Source: an uncultured Oscillospiraceae bacterium (lineage in GTDB: Bacteria > Bacillota > Clostridia > Oscillospirales > Oscillospiraceae). From it: a stretch of 64,000 nt of DNA. Both the position numbers and the translations under genes were made by a program. The notes below the pieces were generated by a model, which was not told the DNA's origin, did not search any database, and saw only the letters and a list, made by a program, of their open reading frames with translations. This document shows positions 42,288-50,567 of the stretch, piece by piece. Location of the stretch: the NCBI GenBank assembly GCA_934546685.1, contig CAKTEB010000001.1, forward strand, positions 24,933 to 88,932, written 5' to 3'. How positions within the stretch are numbered: the stretch's first letter is position 1; the number at the start of each line of letters is the position of its first letter.

Positions 42288-42328
42288 TATAATATACCCA
42301 TCATTTCCGCAGACAAAGGGGTATCGGC

Positions 42329-43015
42329 ATGGACAAGAAAACCATAGGAGCCGCCTTCCGGGCCAGCCTCCCGGTGATGGCCGGATATATCGTGCTGGGC
42401 ATGGGCTTTGGGGTACTGCTCTCCGATAAGGGCTACAGCTGGATCTGGGCACTGCTCATGTCCGCCACCATCTATGCGGGCTCCATGCAGTACGCGGCCC
42501 TGGACCTGATCTCCGGAGGCGCCAGCCTCATCACCTGTGCCCTGATGACCCTGATGATCAACGCCCGACACTTCTTCTACGGGCTCAGCATGCTGGACAA
42601 ATACGAGCACGCCGGCAGGAAAAAGCCCTATCTGATCTTCGCCCTCACCGACGAGACCTATTCTCTGGTTTGTTCTCCGGCCCCGGAGGGTCTGGACGCT
42701 GCCAGCTATTACTTCTGGATCTCTCTGCTGGACCAGATCTATTGGATCCTGGGCAGCGTCATCGGCGGTCTGCTGGGCCCCATTCTGCCCTTTGACTCCA
42801 CGGGCATGGACTTCGCCATGACGGCGCTGTTTGTGGTGATCTTTGTGGAGCAGTGGCTCTCGGCTCCCAGCCATATTCCCGCTCTGCTGGGCCTGGGCAT
42901 CTCCCTGGGCTGCCTGCTGCTGCTGGGCCCCACCAATTTCGTTATTCCCTCCATGGTGCTCATCACCATTGCCCTGAGCGCCTGCCGGAGGCTGCTGGAG
43001 GTGCGCCCGGAATGA
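42329..43015 (+). CDS. azlC: AzlC-family branched-chain amino acid exporter, large subunit
   Basis: A 228-residue membrane protein with about five or six helices. FRASLPVMAGYIVLGMGFGVLL and SATIYAGSMQYAALDL are the typical AzlC start, and NARHFFYGLSML the central conserved block. With AzlD it forms an exporter for branched-chain amino acids or analogues. AAAGGGG precedes the ATG. The stop overlaps azlD by 4 nt. The liv importer for the same substrate class starts about 1.7 kb downstream on the opposite strand. Confidence 0.94.
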   Translation: MDKKTIGAAFRASLPVMAGYIVLGMGFGVLLSDKGYSWIWALLMSATIYAGSMQYAALDLISGGASLITCALMTLMINARHFFYGLSMLDKYEHAGRKKPYLIFALTDETYSLVCSPAPEGLDAASYYFWISLLDQIYWILGSVIGGLLGPILPFDSTGMDFAMTALFVVIFVEQWLSAPSHIPALLGLGISLGCLLLLGPTNFVIPSMVLITIALSACRRLLEVRPE

Positions 43016-43335
43016 AATACGCTCTGATCCAAGTGCTCATCATGGCCGCGATCACCGCCCTTCTGCGGTTTCTGCCCTTCCTCATCTTTCCCGGCGGCAG
43101 AAAGCGGCCCCAGATCATCACCTATTTAGGCGGCGTACTGCCCTACGGCGTCATGGCCATGCTGGTGATCTACTGCCTCAAAAATGTATCCGTACTCGCC
43201 TGGCCCCATGGGCTCCCGGAGCTTCTGGCGATCTTGGCCGTGGTGGGCCTGCATCTGTGGAAAAAGAACACCCTGCTGAGCATCTTTGGAGGCACCGCCT
43301 TCTATATGCTCCTGGTACAGGTGGTATTCGCCTGA
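43012..43335 (+). CDS. azlD: AzlD-family branched-chain amino acid exporter, small subunit
   Basis: A 107-residue, four-helix membrane protein, normal length for AzlD. MAAITALLRFLPFLIF and YLGGVLPYGVMAMLVIYCLK are the family blocks. Its ATG overlaps the azlC stop (ATGA), so the two subunits are translationally coupled. The small loop RKRPQII is cytoplasmic. Followed by an acetyltransferase gene after 12 bp, probably in one operon. Confidence 0.93.
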   Translation: MKYALIQVLIMAAITALLRFLPFLIFPGGRKRPQIITYLGGVLPYGVMAMLVIYCLKNVSVLAWPHGLPELLAILAVVGLHLWKKNTLLSIFGGTAFYMLLVQVVFA

Positions 43336-43347
43336 GGAGGAACCATC

Positions 43348-43923
43348 ATGTCTGAAAAAACGCCTTATGAAAAAATGCTGGCGGAGGAGTATTATCACCC
43401 CGATGACCAGCTGGCTGCCATGGCCTACCAGTGCAGCCAGGGGCTCCTGTACATCAACTCCAAGGCCCCCAGAGATCCGGAACGGGACGCATTTCTAAAA
43501 ACCTTCTTCGGCTCCATGGGAGACGGCGTGGTGGTGAAGGGCAACTTCAACTGTGACTATGGCCGCCATATCTACCTGGGCAGCCGGTGCATCATCAACT
43601 GCAACGTCACCATTCTCGATACCGCCCGGGTGGACATTGGTGATGACGTATTCATCGCTCCCGGGGTCGTGATCTCCGCCGCCACGCATCCTCTGGATGC
43701 GGAGAGCCGGGTGGCCCGAAACTTCATCAGTCACCCGGTCACCATCGGTGATCGGGTATGGATCGGCGCCAACGCCACCATTCTTCCCGGCGTGACCATT
43801 GGGAAGGATGCGGTGATCGCCGCCGGCGCGGTGGTCAATCACGACGTTCCCGCCGGGGTGCTGGCAGCGGGTGTTCCCGCCAGGATCATCCGCAATATAG
43901 AGCCTGTAGAAAAGGAGTCCTGA
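43348..43923 (+). CDS. sugar O-acetyltransferase, maltose/galactoside type
   Basis: A 191-residue left-handed beta-helix acetyltransferase using acetyl-CoA. N-terminal helical part KTPYEKMLAEEYYHPDDQLA, then hexapeptide repeats such as IYLGSRCIINCNVTILD and VWIGANATILPGVTIGKDAVIAAGAVV; catalytic His is in AATHPLD. Length and ending (AGVPARIIRNIE) fit Maa/LacA. Natural acceptor is not known for this clade. GAGGAGGAA precedes the ATG; in an operon with azlCD and the DUF554 gene. Confidence 0.93.
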   Translation: MSEKTPYEKMLAEEYYHPDDQLAAMAYQCSQGLLYINSKAPRDPERDAFLKTFFGSMGDGVVVKGNFNCDYGRHIYLGSRCIINCNVTILDTARVDIGDDVFIAPGVVISAATHPLDAESRVARNFISHPVTIGDRVWIGANATILPGVTIGKDAVIAAGAVVNHDVPAGVLAAGVPARIIRNIEPVEKES

Positions 43924-43926
43924 CCC

Positions 43927-44643
43927 ATGCCCGGACTTGGAACCCTTATCAACGTGGCCGCAATTCTCCTGGCAGGACTGCTGGGCAGTCTCCTGGGGAA
44001 AATCCTCCAGCCCCACATACAGGAGGGGCTCATGAAGGCCACCGGCCTGTGTGTACTGTTCATTGGTCTGGCGGGAGCCATGGAGCATATGCTCTCCATC
44101 CAGTCCGGCGCTCTGACCAGCGGCGGAAGCATGCTGCTCATTGGCTGCTTCTCTCTGGGTACGCTTTTGGGTGCTTGGCTGAACATCGAGGGCCGCCTGG
44201 AGCAGTTCGGCGCATGGCTGAAGGTCAAGACGGGCAGCCAGCAGGACAGCGGCTTTGTGGGAGCCTTTGTGGATGCCACCATGACCGTCTGTATCGGTGC
44301 CATGGCGGTGGTGGGCTCCCTGGAGGACGGTATTGCGGGGGATCATTCTCTGCTGGTGGCCAAGGCCGTGTTGGATTTTATCATCATCTTTGTAATGACC
44401 TCCTCTCTGGGCCGGGGCTGCGCCTTTGCGGCCATCCCGGTGGGGATCTTCCAGGGGATCATCACCCTGCTGGCCCGGTTTATCGCCCCGGTCATGACCG
44501 CTGACGCCCAGAACTATCTGTCCCTGTCCGGATCCATTCTGATCTTCGCCGTAGGTGTGAATCTCATCTGGGGGAAGAAGCTGCCCGTGGCCAATATGCT
44601 GCCGACGCTGGTGTTCGCCGTGATCGCCGCGTTATTTGTATAA
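43927..44643 (+). CDS. DUF554 family membrane protein
   Basis: A 238-residue hydrophobic protein with about seven helices, matching DUF554 (YdfK). GTLINVAAILLAGLLGSLLGK is the typical start, and FVDATMTVCIGAMAVVGSLEDGI the conserved core. Proposed to transport something, but unproven. Last gene of the azlCD-acetyltransferase operon; AAAAGGAG precedes the ATG, 3 bp after the previous stop. Confidence 0.88.
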   Translation: MPGLGTLINVAAILLAGLLGSLLGKILQPHIQEGLMKATGLCVLFIGLAGAMEHMLSIQSGALTSGGSMLLIGCFSLGTLLGAWLNIEGRLEQFGAWLKVKTGSQQDSGFVGAFVDATMTVCIGAMAVVGSLEDGIAGDHSLLVAKAVLDFIIIFVMTSSLGRGCAFAAIPVGIFQGIITLLARFIAPVMTADAQNYLSLSGSILIFAVGVNLIWGKKLPVANMLPTLVFAVIAALFV

Positions 44644-44647
44644 CGCC

Positions 44648-44682
44648 AAGCACCGCACTGCTTAGCTCGCAGTGCGGTGCTT
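44648..44682. terminator. terminator between DUF554 gene and liv operon
   Basis: Perfect 14-bp stem (44648-44661 with 44669-44682) and a 7-nt loop, shared by convergent transcripts. Confidence 0.8.
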
Positions 44683-44696
44683 TCGTATGTCTATGT

Positions 44697-45413
44697 TTAT
44701 CCGCCGAAGTATGCCTTTCTCACTACGTCGTTCTGACGGATATCCTCTACGGCACCCTCGGCCACCAGCTCACCCACCTGCAGGGTATAGCAGTATTCTG
44801 CCGTACCGAAGGCAAGATGGACGTTCTGCTCCACCAGCAGAATAGAAGTACCCTTGGTCTTATTGATCTCCCGGATCTTTACGCCAATGTCTTCAATGAC
44901 CGCAGGCGCCAGGCCCAGGGAGGGCTCGTCCAGGCACAGGAGCTTCGGCCCCGCCATAATGCCCCGGGCAATGGCCAGCATCTGCTGCTGACCGCCGGAC
45001 ATGGTCCCGGCCTTCTGCTTGAGCCGATCCTTCAAAATTGGGAACAGCTCATAGCAGAACTCCAGATCCGCCTGGATACCGTCCTTGTCCTTCCGCTGGG
45101 TGGCGCCCAGCAGCAGGTTCTTCTGCACCGTCAGATAGGGGAACAGGTGCCGCCCCTCCGGGGCCAGCACCAGGCCCTTCTGGACCCGCTCCGCTGTGGA
45201 GGCATGTGTGATGTCCTGGCCGTCGAAAATGATCTTGCCCGCCGTGGCGGGGACCAGCCCCAAAACCGTATTGAGTGTCGTGGATTTTCCCGCGCCGTTG
45301 GAACCGATCAGTGTGACAATGCCGCCCTGGGGCACGGAAATATTTACATCGTGGATGGCAACGGACTTTCCATACATGACCTTCAGGCCCTGGATCTCCA
45401 GAATATTACTCAT
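44697..45413 (-). CDS. livF: branched-chain amino acid ABC transporter ATPase LivF
   Basis: A 238-residue ATPase of the high-affinity importer. Walker A GSNGAGKS (37-44), signature MSGGQ (138-142) and Walker B LLCLDEP (158-164) with LGLAP. The LVLAPEGRHLFPYLTV stretch and the absence of the LivG insertions identify LivF. Start overlaps livG stop by 4 nt. It is the last gene of the livJHMGF operon. Some relatives import urea or other amides, so the substrate is not certain. Confidence 0.94.
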   Translation of the reverse strand: MSNILEIQGLKVMYGKSVAIHDVNISVPQGGIVTLIGSNGAGKSTTLNTVLGLVPATAGKIIFDGQDITHASTAERVQKGLVLAPEGRHLFPYLTVQKNLLLGATQRKDKDGIQADLEFCYELFPILKDRLKQKAGTMSGGQQQMLAIARGIMAGPKLLCLDEPSLGLAPAVIEDIGVKIREINKTKGTSILLVEQNVHLAFGTAEYCYTLQVGELVAEGAVEDIRQNDVVRKAYFGG

Positions 45414-46168
45414 ACCGTACCTCCAAAATAGGTCTCGATGACCGTGGGATCCTGGCGCATGCCCTCCGGCGTGCCCTCAAAGATCTTCTCGCCGAAGGAG
45501 ATTACGGTAACGGAGTCCAGGATGTCCAGGATCTGCATGTTGTGCTCCACCACCAAAATGGAGATTCCCTTGTCCCGGAGCTTGGAGATCGCGTCAATGG
45601 AGAAGGCGATCTCCTCGGGGTTCATACCGCCCAGTGGCTCATCCAGCAGCAAAAGTTTCGGCTTGGTAGCCAGCGCCCGGGCCACGCCCAGGATCTTCTG
45701 ATAGCCATGGGGCAGATTCTTTGCCAGCTCATTGCGCACATGCTGGAGCCCCAGGAATTCCAGGATCTCGTCAGCGGACTTGGCGATGTATTCCTCATTG
45801 GTCCGATAGGTCTTGGTGTTGAAGAAGATCTGGGGCACCGTGGAATGGGGCCGCAGATGATAGGCCGCCGTAACGTTTTCAAAAACTGTAAACTCGCCGA
45901 ACAGGGGATTGAGCTGGAAGGTCCGTCCAATGCCCATTTTGGCCACCTGATGAGGCCGGGACTTGGTGATCTCCCGTCCCGCATAGAAAATATGACCGGA
46001 GGAGGGCGTCAGCACACCGGTGATCAGGTTGAAGAAGGTGGACTTGCCTGCGCCGTTGGGGCCAAGGAAGCCCTTGATCTCGCCTTCTTCCATGGAAAAG
46101 TCCAGATCACTCATAACGGTCAGGCCGCCGAAGCGTTTGGTGAGCCCAGAGGTTTCAAGCAGCTTCAT
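45410..46168 (-). CDS. livG: branched-chain amino acid ABC transporter ATPase LivG
   Basis: A 252-residue ATPase. Walker A GPNGAGKS (36-43), signature LPHGYQK in place of LSGGQ, normal for LivG, and Walker B LLLLDEPLGGMNPEE. FNLITGVLTPSSGHIFYAGREI and GIGRTFQLNPLF are LivG blocks. Its start lies inside the 3' end of livM (14-bp overlap), so they are coupled. Confidence 0.94.
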   Translation of the reverse strand: MKLLETSGLTKRFGGLTVMSDLDFSMEEGEIKGFLGPNGAGKSTFFNLITGVLTPSSGHIFYAGREITKSRPHQVAKMGIGRTFQLNPLFGEFTVFENVTAAYHLRPHSTVPQIFFNTKTYRTNEEYIAKSADEILEFLGLQHVRNELAKNLPHGYQKILGVARALATKPKLLLLDEPLGGMNPEEIAFSIDAISKLRDKGISILVVEHNMQILDILDSVTVISFGEKIFEGTPEGMRQDPTVIETYFGGTV

Positions 46169-47120
46169 GGTCGTTTCCTCCTTCCGTGGCGTTCTCCTGT
46201 CTCCTCGCTCTGCGGCTGCGGATCAGGCTGGGGATACCCGCCAGGCCGCCAGGCAGCAGATAGGCCACCAGCAGCGTGCAGGCACCGGTAAGGAACGGCG
46301 CATAGGCGCTGAGATCCCGGCCCAGCTCGGGGATCAGCACGAAGATGATCGCGCCGATGATGGGTCCAATGAAGTAGTCCTCTCCGCCAATGAGCATGTA
46401 CATCAGCAGCCACAGGGAGAAGGTCATGTCATAGTTGGTGGGGCTCAGCACCGTGGAATAGAGGCCGTAGGCCGCGCCCACGATACCGGCGCAGAAGCTG
46501 CCCATGCCCACAGCCAGGAGCCGATAGAAGGTGGCATTGATGCCGATGGAGGACGCCACATCCTGAGACTGAGACAGCGCCCGGAGCGTGGTGCCGATCC
46601 GGGAAAACTCGAACCGATACAGCACCAGCAGCAGAACCACGGTAATGCCCAGGAATACATAATAGCAAGCAATATCACTTTGCAGCAGCTTGGGGATCCG
46701 GGTCAGGCCGTGGTAGCCGCCGGTGATGCCCAGAGCCTTGATAATATAGGTCACAGTGACGCCCATAAACATGGAGGCCATGGAGTAATACATACCCTTG
46801 AGCCGCACAAAGGGCAGGCCCGTCAGTACGCTGACCGCCATAGCAAACAGGCCGCCGGCCAGAATGGTCACCACTGGAGGCAGCGCCAGGGACTTAGCCA
46901 GAATTCCGCCGCAGTAGGCGCCCAGCGCAATGAACGCGCCGTGGGCAAAGGTCAGGGTGCCGGACAGGGAAATGGTTCGCAGGCTCACAGAGCCCACCAC
47001 CTTGTAGAGCACCATGATCAGCACACCGATCCAATAGCTGGTGTTCAGCACCAGAGGCAGCAGCAGAAAGATCAGAAGCAGAACACCATAGGGAAGGCCC
47101 TTCTTGAGATTCAGTTTCAT
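46155..47120 (-). CDS. livM: branched-chain amino acid ABC transporter permease LivM
   Basis: A 321-residue permease with about nine helices. The ISLSGTLTFAHGAFIALGAYCGG motif is the LivM/LivH signature, and MSLWLLMYMLIGGEDYFIGP-like FSLWLLMYMLIGG near the C-terminus is typical of LivM. The C-terminal tail is Arg-rich. TAAGGAGG precedes the ATG, 14 bp after livH. Confidence 0.93.
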   Translation of the reverse strand: MKLNLKKGLPYGVLLLIFLLLPLVLNTSYWIGVLIMVLYKVVGSVSLRTISLSGTLTFAHGAFIALGAYCGGILAKSLALPPVVTILAGGLFAMAVSVLTGLPFVRLKGMYYSMASMFMGVTVTYIIKALGITGGYHGLTRIPKLLQSDIACYYVFLGITVVLLLVLYRFEFSRIGTTLRALSQSQDVASSIGINATFYRLLAVGMGSFCAGIVGAAYGLYSTVLSPTNYDMTFSLWLLMYMLIGGEDYFIGPIIGAIIFVLIPELGRDLSAYAPFLTGACTLLVAYLLPGGLAGIPSLIRSRRARRQENATEGGNDHEAA

Positions 47121-47134
47121 TCTTGGGCACCTCC

Positions 47135-47992
47135 TTACATTTCATGACCGAAGAAGCCCTTCGGCCGGATCAGCAGCAGGACCACCACCACAGAGCAGGC
47201 AATGGCGGAGGCAGTGTAGCTGTCCCAAATGATGGGGCAGACGGAGTCCAGCAGCGCCATCAGGAAGCCGGTGATCAAGATGCCGTTCATGGAGCCGGCA
47301 CCGGCCAGCATCACCAGCATCAGGATCCGCACGTTGATATTGTCGCCCATATTGGAGCTCACCTGCTGGTAGGCGCCCATCATAGCACCGGCCACCGCCG
47401 CCAGGGCAAAGCCCATACCGCAGACCAGCATGGCCACCTTGTTGACCTGGATGCCCTGCATGGCCGCACCCAAGCGATCCTGGGAGATGGCCTCCATCTG
47501 CATGCCCAGCTTCGTCCGGTAGACGATAAACAGGGTGATGATCAGCAGCACCGCGCCCACCGCAAAAGTAACAAGCTTCTCATAGCTCAGAAGCATAAAC
47601 CCCAGATTGACGGAGCCGCTGCCGTAGGCGGGAATGGAGATGGTCTGGGAGCCGGAAACCTGAACCGCCAGCTGCTGGAGCATGGTCATAATGGCTACAG
47701 ATACCATGACCACTCGGTCAAACTCCTTTTGGAAGGGGCGGAATACAAACCGCTCCATCAATACACCCAGGGACGCCAGGATCACGGCCGCCAGCAGCAT
47801 TGCCAGCCAGTTGTTGAGCCCCGCCTTAGCACAGAGATAATAGGTAATGTACGCGGCCAGCATATAGAATGCGCCGTGGGCCAGGTTCACAGAGCCCAGC
47901 ATATTAAAGATAAACGCAAAACCCAGGGACGCCAGAATGTACATGGATGCCAGCACCAGGGTATTGACTACGATATTGGGGATCAGTCCCAT
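47135..47992 (-). CDS. livH: branched-chain amino acid ABC transporter permease LivH
   Basis: A 285-residue permease with about eight helices, the usual LivH length. MYILASLGFAFIFNMLGSVNLAHGAFYMLAAY holds the family motif, and AMQGIQVNKVAMLVCGMGFALAAVAGAM the conserved transmembrane loop. The ribosome binding site is AGAGGTG. It begins 84 bp after livJ with a hairpin in between, which suggests the permeases are made less than the binding protein. Confidence 0.93.
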   Translation of the reverse strand: MGLIPNIVVNTLVLASMYILASLGFAFIFNMLGSVNLAHGAFYMLAAYITYYLCAKAGLNNWLAMLLAAVILASLGVLMERFVFRPFQKEFDRVVMVSVAIMTMLQQLAVQVSGSQTISIPAYGSGSVNLGFMLLSYEKLVTFAVGAVLLIITLFIVYRTKLGMQMEAISQDRLGAAMQGIQVNKVAMLVCGMGFALAAVAGAMMGAYQQVSSNMGDNINVRILMLVMLAGAGSMNGILITGFLMALLDSVCPIIWDSYTASAIACSVVVVLLLIRPKGFFGHEM

Positions 47993-48022
47993 TCATTTCA
48001 CCTCTTGAAACAAGATAGATGA

Positions 48023-48062
48023 CGGGTACAAGGTGTGTTCGTAAAAACGCACCTTGTACCCG
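48023..48062 (-). other. intercistronic hairpin between livJ and livH
   Basis: Perfect 13-bp stem (48023-48035 with 48050-48062) and a 14-nt loop, 14 nt after the livJ stop. No T run follows on the minus strand, so it looks like an mRNA-stability or partial attenuation element. Confidence 0.6.
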
Positions 48063-48076
48063 CATTTTGTTATAGC

Positions 48077-49357
48077 TTAGGGAGCGATACAATCATAGGT
48101 GCCCATGTAGACGATCTGGCCATTATCCGCCTTCAGCGCATGGCTGGGATGTGCGATCAGGTGTGCGCACCCAAAGGTCTTTTCACCGCACTTTACGCCA
48201 GTGCCAAACAGGGTCTCGATGGAATCCACAGAGTCAAAATAGGTGCGGACAGCTTCCACGTCGGTGGAGCCTGCGCCCTGCATCAGCTGAAGCAGGTTAT
48301 AGAGGTTGTCCATGCAGGCGCCGTTCCAAGCGGCGGCGTTGTCCTGACCGTAGGTATCCACAAACAGCTTGTATAGCTCGTTAAAGGTGTCGGTATTGTG
48401 CTCGGGAGTTGCCACGTCGGAGCCGAAGGTGAACGCACCGGAGAGATCATTCAGGCCGGAGCCAGCGATCAGCGCGCCGGGGCTCAGAGTGATGACTGCC
48501 GCGCAGACCATATCGGAGCCAGAGGAGCGGACTTCCTTCAGGAGGCCGGCAATGTTGTCGGGTGTGCCATTGCCGATGAAGGCGTCAGCGCCGGAGTTGA
48601 TGACCTTCAGAGCGATGGAGGAGAAGTCGGTGGTCTCGCCGTCATAGACGATGAACGCATCGTTGTACTCAATGCCCACACGCTTGCAGGCCTCTTCCAC
48701 CAGAGCCGCCTGCTCCTTGTTGACGCCATTATCGTCACAGCAGTAAACAACAGACTTGACCTCGGGATACTGGTCCTTCAGTACGTCCAGAGCCGTGGAG
48801 AACTGGGAGGTACAGGCATCGGAGAAGGAGTAGGAATACTTGGTCTCCGCATTCATAACATTGTGATTCATGTTGTTCTGAGCCATGATGTTCATGACGC
48901 CGGCGTTCTCGAAGATATCAATGGCGCCCTCTACCCAGAAGTCATTGGTCTCGATGACATACTGGATGCCCTGATCCACCAGGCGCTGGGCCGCGGAGCG
49001 GATGCCCTCTGCGTCGGAGCCGCCGTCCTCTACCACCAGCTCCAGCTGGTACTTGGTGCCGCCGATGTCGATGCCGCCCTGGTCATTATAGTATTTGCAC
49101 AGGGTCTCCATCTCGATCTGGTTGTTGTAGTCGATGGACGCAAACCAGCCGGTGGTATTGATCAGCGCGCCGATCTTCAGCACGTTGTCACCGGAGGCTG
49201 CGGGCTTTGCCGCCGCGGGAGTGCCGGAGTCGGCCTCACTGGCCGCAGGCGCGGGCGCACTGGATGCCGCGCTGCCGCTGCCGCTTCCACAGGCCGCCAG
49301 GCCCAGGACCATCGCCGCCGCAAGGAGCAGCGCAAGTATCTTTTTGGTCATTTTCAT
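48077..49357 (-). CDS. livJ: branched-chain amino acid-binding lipoprotein LivJ-like
   Basis: A 426-residue lipoprotein; lipobox LAAC with Cys23, then a Ser/Ala/Pro spacer to about 57, then a type-I periplasmic binding fold (VLKIGALINTTGWFASIDYNN start). The family's DGGSDAEGIRSAAQRLVDQGI and DFWVEGAIDIFENAGV parts follow. Ligand residues fit branched-chain amino acids or related amides, not proven. GGAAAGGA precedes the ATG; the second ATG two codons later is an alternative. First gene of the operon, divergent from the LysR gene. Confidence 0.92.
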   Translation of the reverse strand: MKMTKKILALLLAAAMVLGLAACGSGSGSAASSAPAPAASEADSGTPAAAKPAASGDNVLKIGALINTTGWFASIDYNNQIEMETLCKYYNDQGGIDIGGTKYQLELVVEDGGSDAEGIRSAAQRLVDQGIQYVIETNDFWVEGAIDIFENAGVMNIMAQNNMNHNVMNAETKYSYSFSDACTSQFSTALDVLKDQYPEVKSVVYCCDDNGVNKEQAALVEEACKRVGIEYNDAFIVYDGETTDFSSIALKVINSGADAFIGNGTPDNIAGLLKEVRSSGSDMVCAAVITLSPGALIAGSGLNDLSGAFTFGSDVATPEHNTDTFNELYKLFVDTYGQDNAAAWNGACMDNLYNLLQLMQGAGSTDVEAVRTYFDSVDSIETLFGTGVKCGEKTFGCAHLIAHPSHALKADNGQIVYMGTYDCIAP

Positions 49358-49420
49358 TTCATCCTTTCCGTGGTGAGGGCATTTGTCATGAAACGTTATA
49401 ACATTTCATCCTCTGGCTTC

Positions 49421-49449
49421 ATATTACACTTGAAATACTTTCTTGTCAA
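49421..49449 (-). promoter_or_regulatory. promoter of the liv operon
   Basis: Minus strand TTGACA (49449-49444), 17-bp spacer, TAATAT (49426-49421). Confidence 0.8.
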
Positions 49450-49458
49450 ATATATAAT
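49430..49458 (+). promoter_or_regulatory. promoter of the LysR gene
   Basis: TTGAAA (49430-49435), 17-bp spacer, TATAAT (49453-49458). It overlaps the divergent liv promoter. Confidence 0.8.
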
Positions 49459-49471
49459 ATTCGTGAAATAT
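49457..49471. promoter_or_regulatory. candidate LysR box
   Basis: ATATT-N5-AATAT (T-N11-A), centred about 50 bp upstream of the predicted liv start and overlapping the predicted lysR start. Confidence 0.55.
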
Positions 49472-49507
49472 ATTAATAACATTTATGAGTCAAAGGGGGC
49501 TCAGAAA

Positions 49508-50503
49508 ATGGATCTTCTGCAAATGAAATATATCGTGGCCATCGCCGAAAGCGAATCCATGACCCAGGCCGCCGAGCGGCTGAACGTCTCCCAGTCCGCC
49601 CTGTCGCTCAGCTATAAGCGCCTCCAGGATGAATTGGGCATCCCCCTGTTCCGCCGCCAGGGCCGCAGGCTCCAGCTCACCGATGCCGGAACGTTTTTCT
49701 GCCGGAGTGCCTCTATGATCCTGGGCCAGGTGGATAAGCTGGCCTATGACATGTCCACCCTCCGGGGCAGCGGTATTTCCACCGTAGTCTATACCTCCGA
49801 GGCAGGTGACTTTACCAACGAATCTCGGCTGCTCTATCAGAAGCTCTTTCCAGAGCGGGACGTGGTGGAGGTTCGGGAGACCACCCGGGAAACTCTGGAA
49901 TCCCTGCGCCGGGGCCGGGCCGCCTTTGCCATCACCTACGAGGACAACACCGACGATTTTCTGACCTCTGAGCTGCTGCTGGAGGAGCCCATGTATGCCT
50001 TTTTAAGCGCCCGCTCCCCTTTGGCGGAGCACCGTGAGCTGTCCATGGAGCAGCTGCGCTCGCTACCCCTGATTTCCCAGCGGGAGGAGTACACCGTAGC
50101 CCAGATCATGCGCCGATTTTATACGCATTCCTCCACCATGCCCGGACGGACTTTTTTCGTAGGCGATCCGGAGTCCATTACCATGCAGGTCTATAACGGC
50201 GTGGGCATCACCTTTGTGCCGGAGAGCGTGGTAAACTTCTGGCACAAGGTCGCCTTCCCCATGACCAAGGGTACCAGGATGATCCCCATGTCCAACCGTA
50301 TCTGTCAGCGCCGCCTGTTTCTCACCTATCCCCAGGCGGGCCTGTTCCCCGATGAGACCTCCTACTATATGGAGTACATCCGGCGCTTTTCCAAATTCGT
50401 CCGGGAAAACCGCAGCTTCCCCACGCTGCCGGAGCTTCAGGGCTTCTTCGCTGTGGACTGGCCGGATTTCTCCGCTATGAAACAGCCCGCGCTGGGCCTG
50501 TAG
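49508..50503 (+). CDS. LysR-family transcriptional regulator
   Basis: A 332-residue regulator: winged helix at 1-62 (MTQAAERLNVSQSALSLSYKRLQDELGIPLFRRQG), then a type-2 periplasmic-binding-like effector domain with VREtTRETLESLRRGRAAFAI. The C-terminal tail after ~290 is about 30 residues longer than usual. AAAGGGGG precedes the ATG; a frame open far upstream is antisense to livJ. Its position and shared promoter region suggest that it controls the liv operon and itself; effector unknown. Confidence 0.92.
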   Translation: MDLLQMKYIVAIAESESMTQAAERLNVSQSALSLSYKRLQDELGIPLFRRQGRRLQLTDAGTFFCRSASMILGQVDKLAYDMSTLRGSGISTVVYTSEAGDFTNESRLLYQKLFPERDVVEVRETTRETLESLRRGRAAFAITYEDNTDDFLTSELLLEEPMYAFLSARSPLAEHRELSMEQLRSLPLISQREEYTVAQIMRRFYTHSSTMPGRTFFVGDPESITMQVYNGVGITFVPESVVNFWHKVAFPMTKGTRMIPMSNRICQRRLFLTYPQAGLFPDETSYYMEYIRRFSKFVRENRSFPTLPELQGFFAVDWPDFSAMKQPALGL

Positions 50504-50509
50504 GCGCAG

Positions 50510-50548
50510 AGAAAGGACCTGCCGCACAATGCAGCAGGTCCTTTCTTT
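50510..50548. terminator. terminator between LysR and SLH-MBL genes
   Basis: 13-bp stem (50510-50522 with 50534-50546) and a TTTCTTT tail on the plus strand. Confidence 0.85.
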
Positions 50549-50567
50549 GCAGCTGTTTGCTCTCTGT

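Noticed and set aside
48398..49507. 370-codon upstream extension of the LysR gene
   Set aside because: It is antisense to livJ and precedes the LysR promoter.
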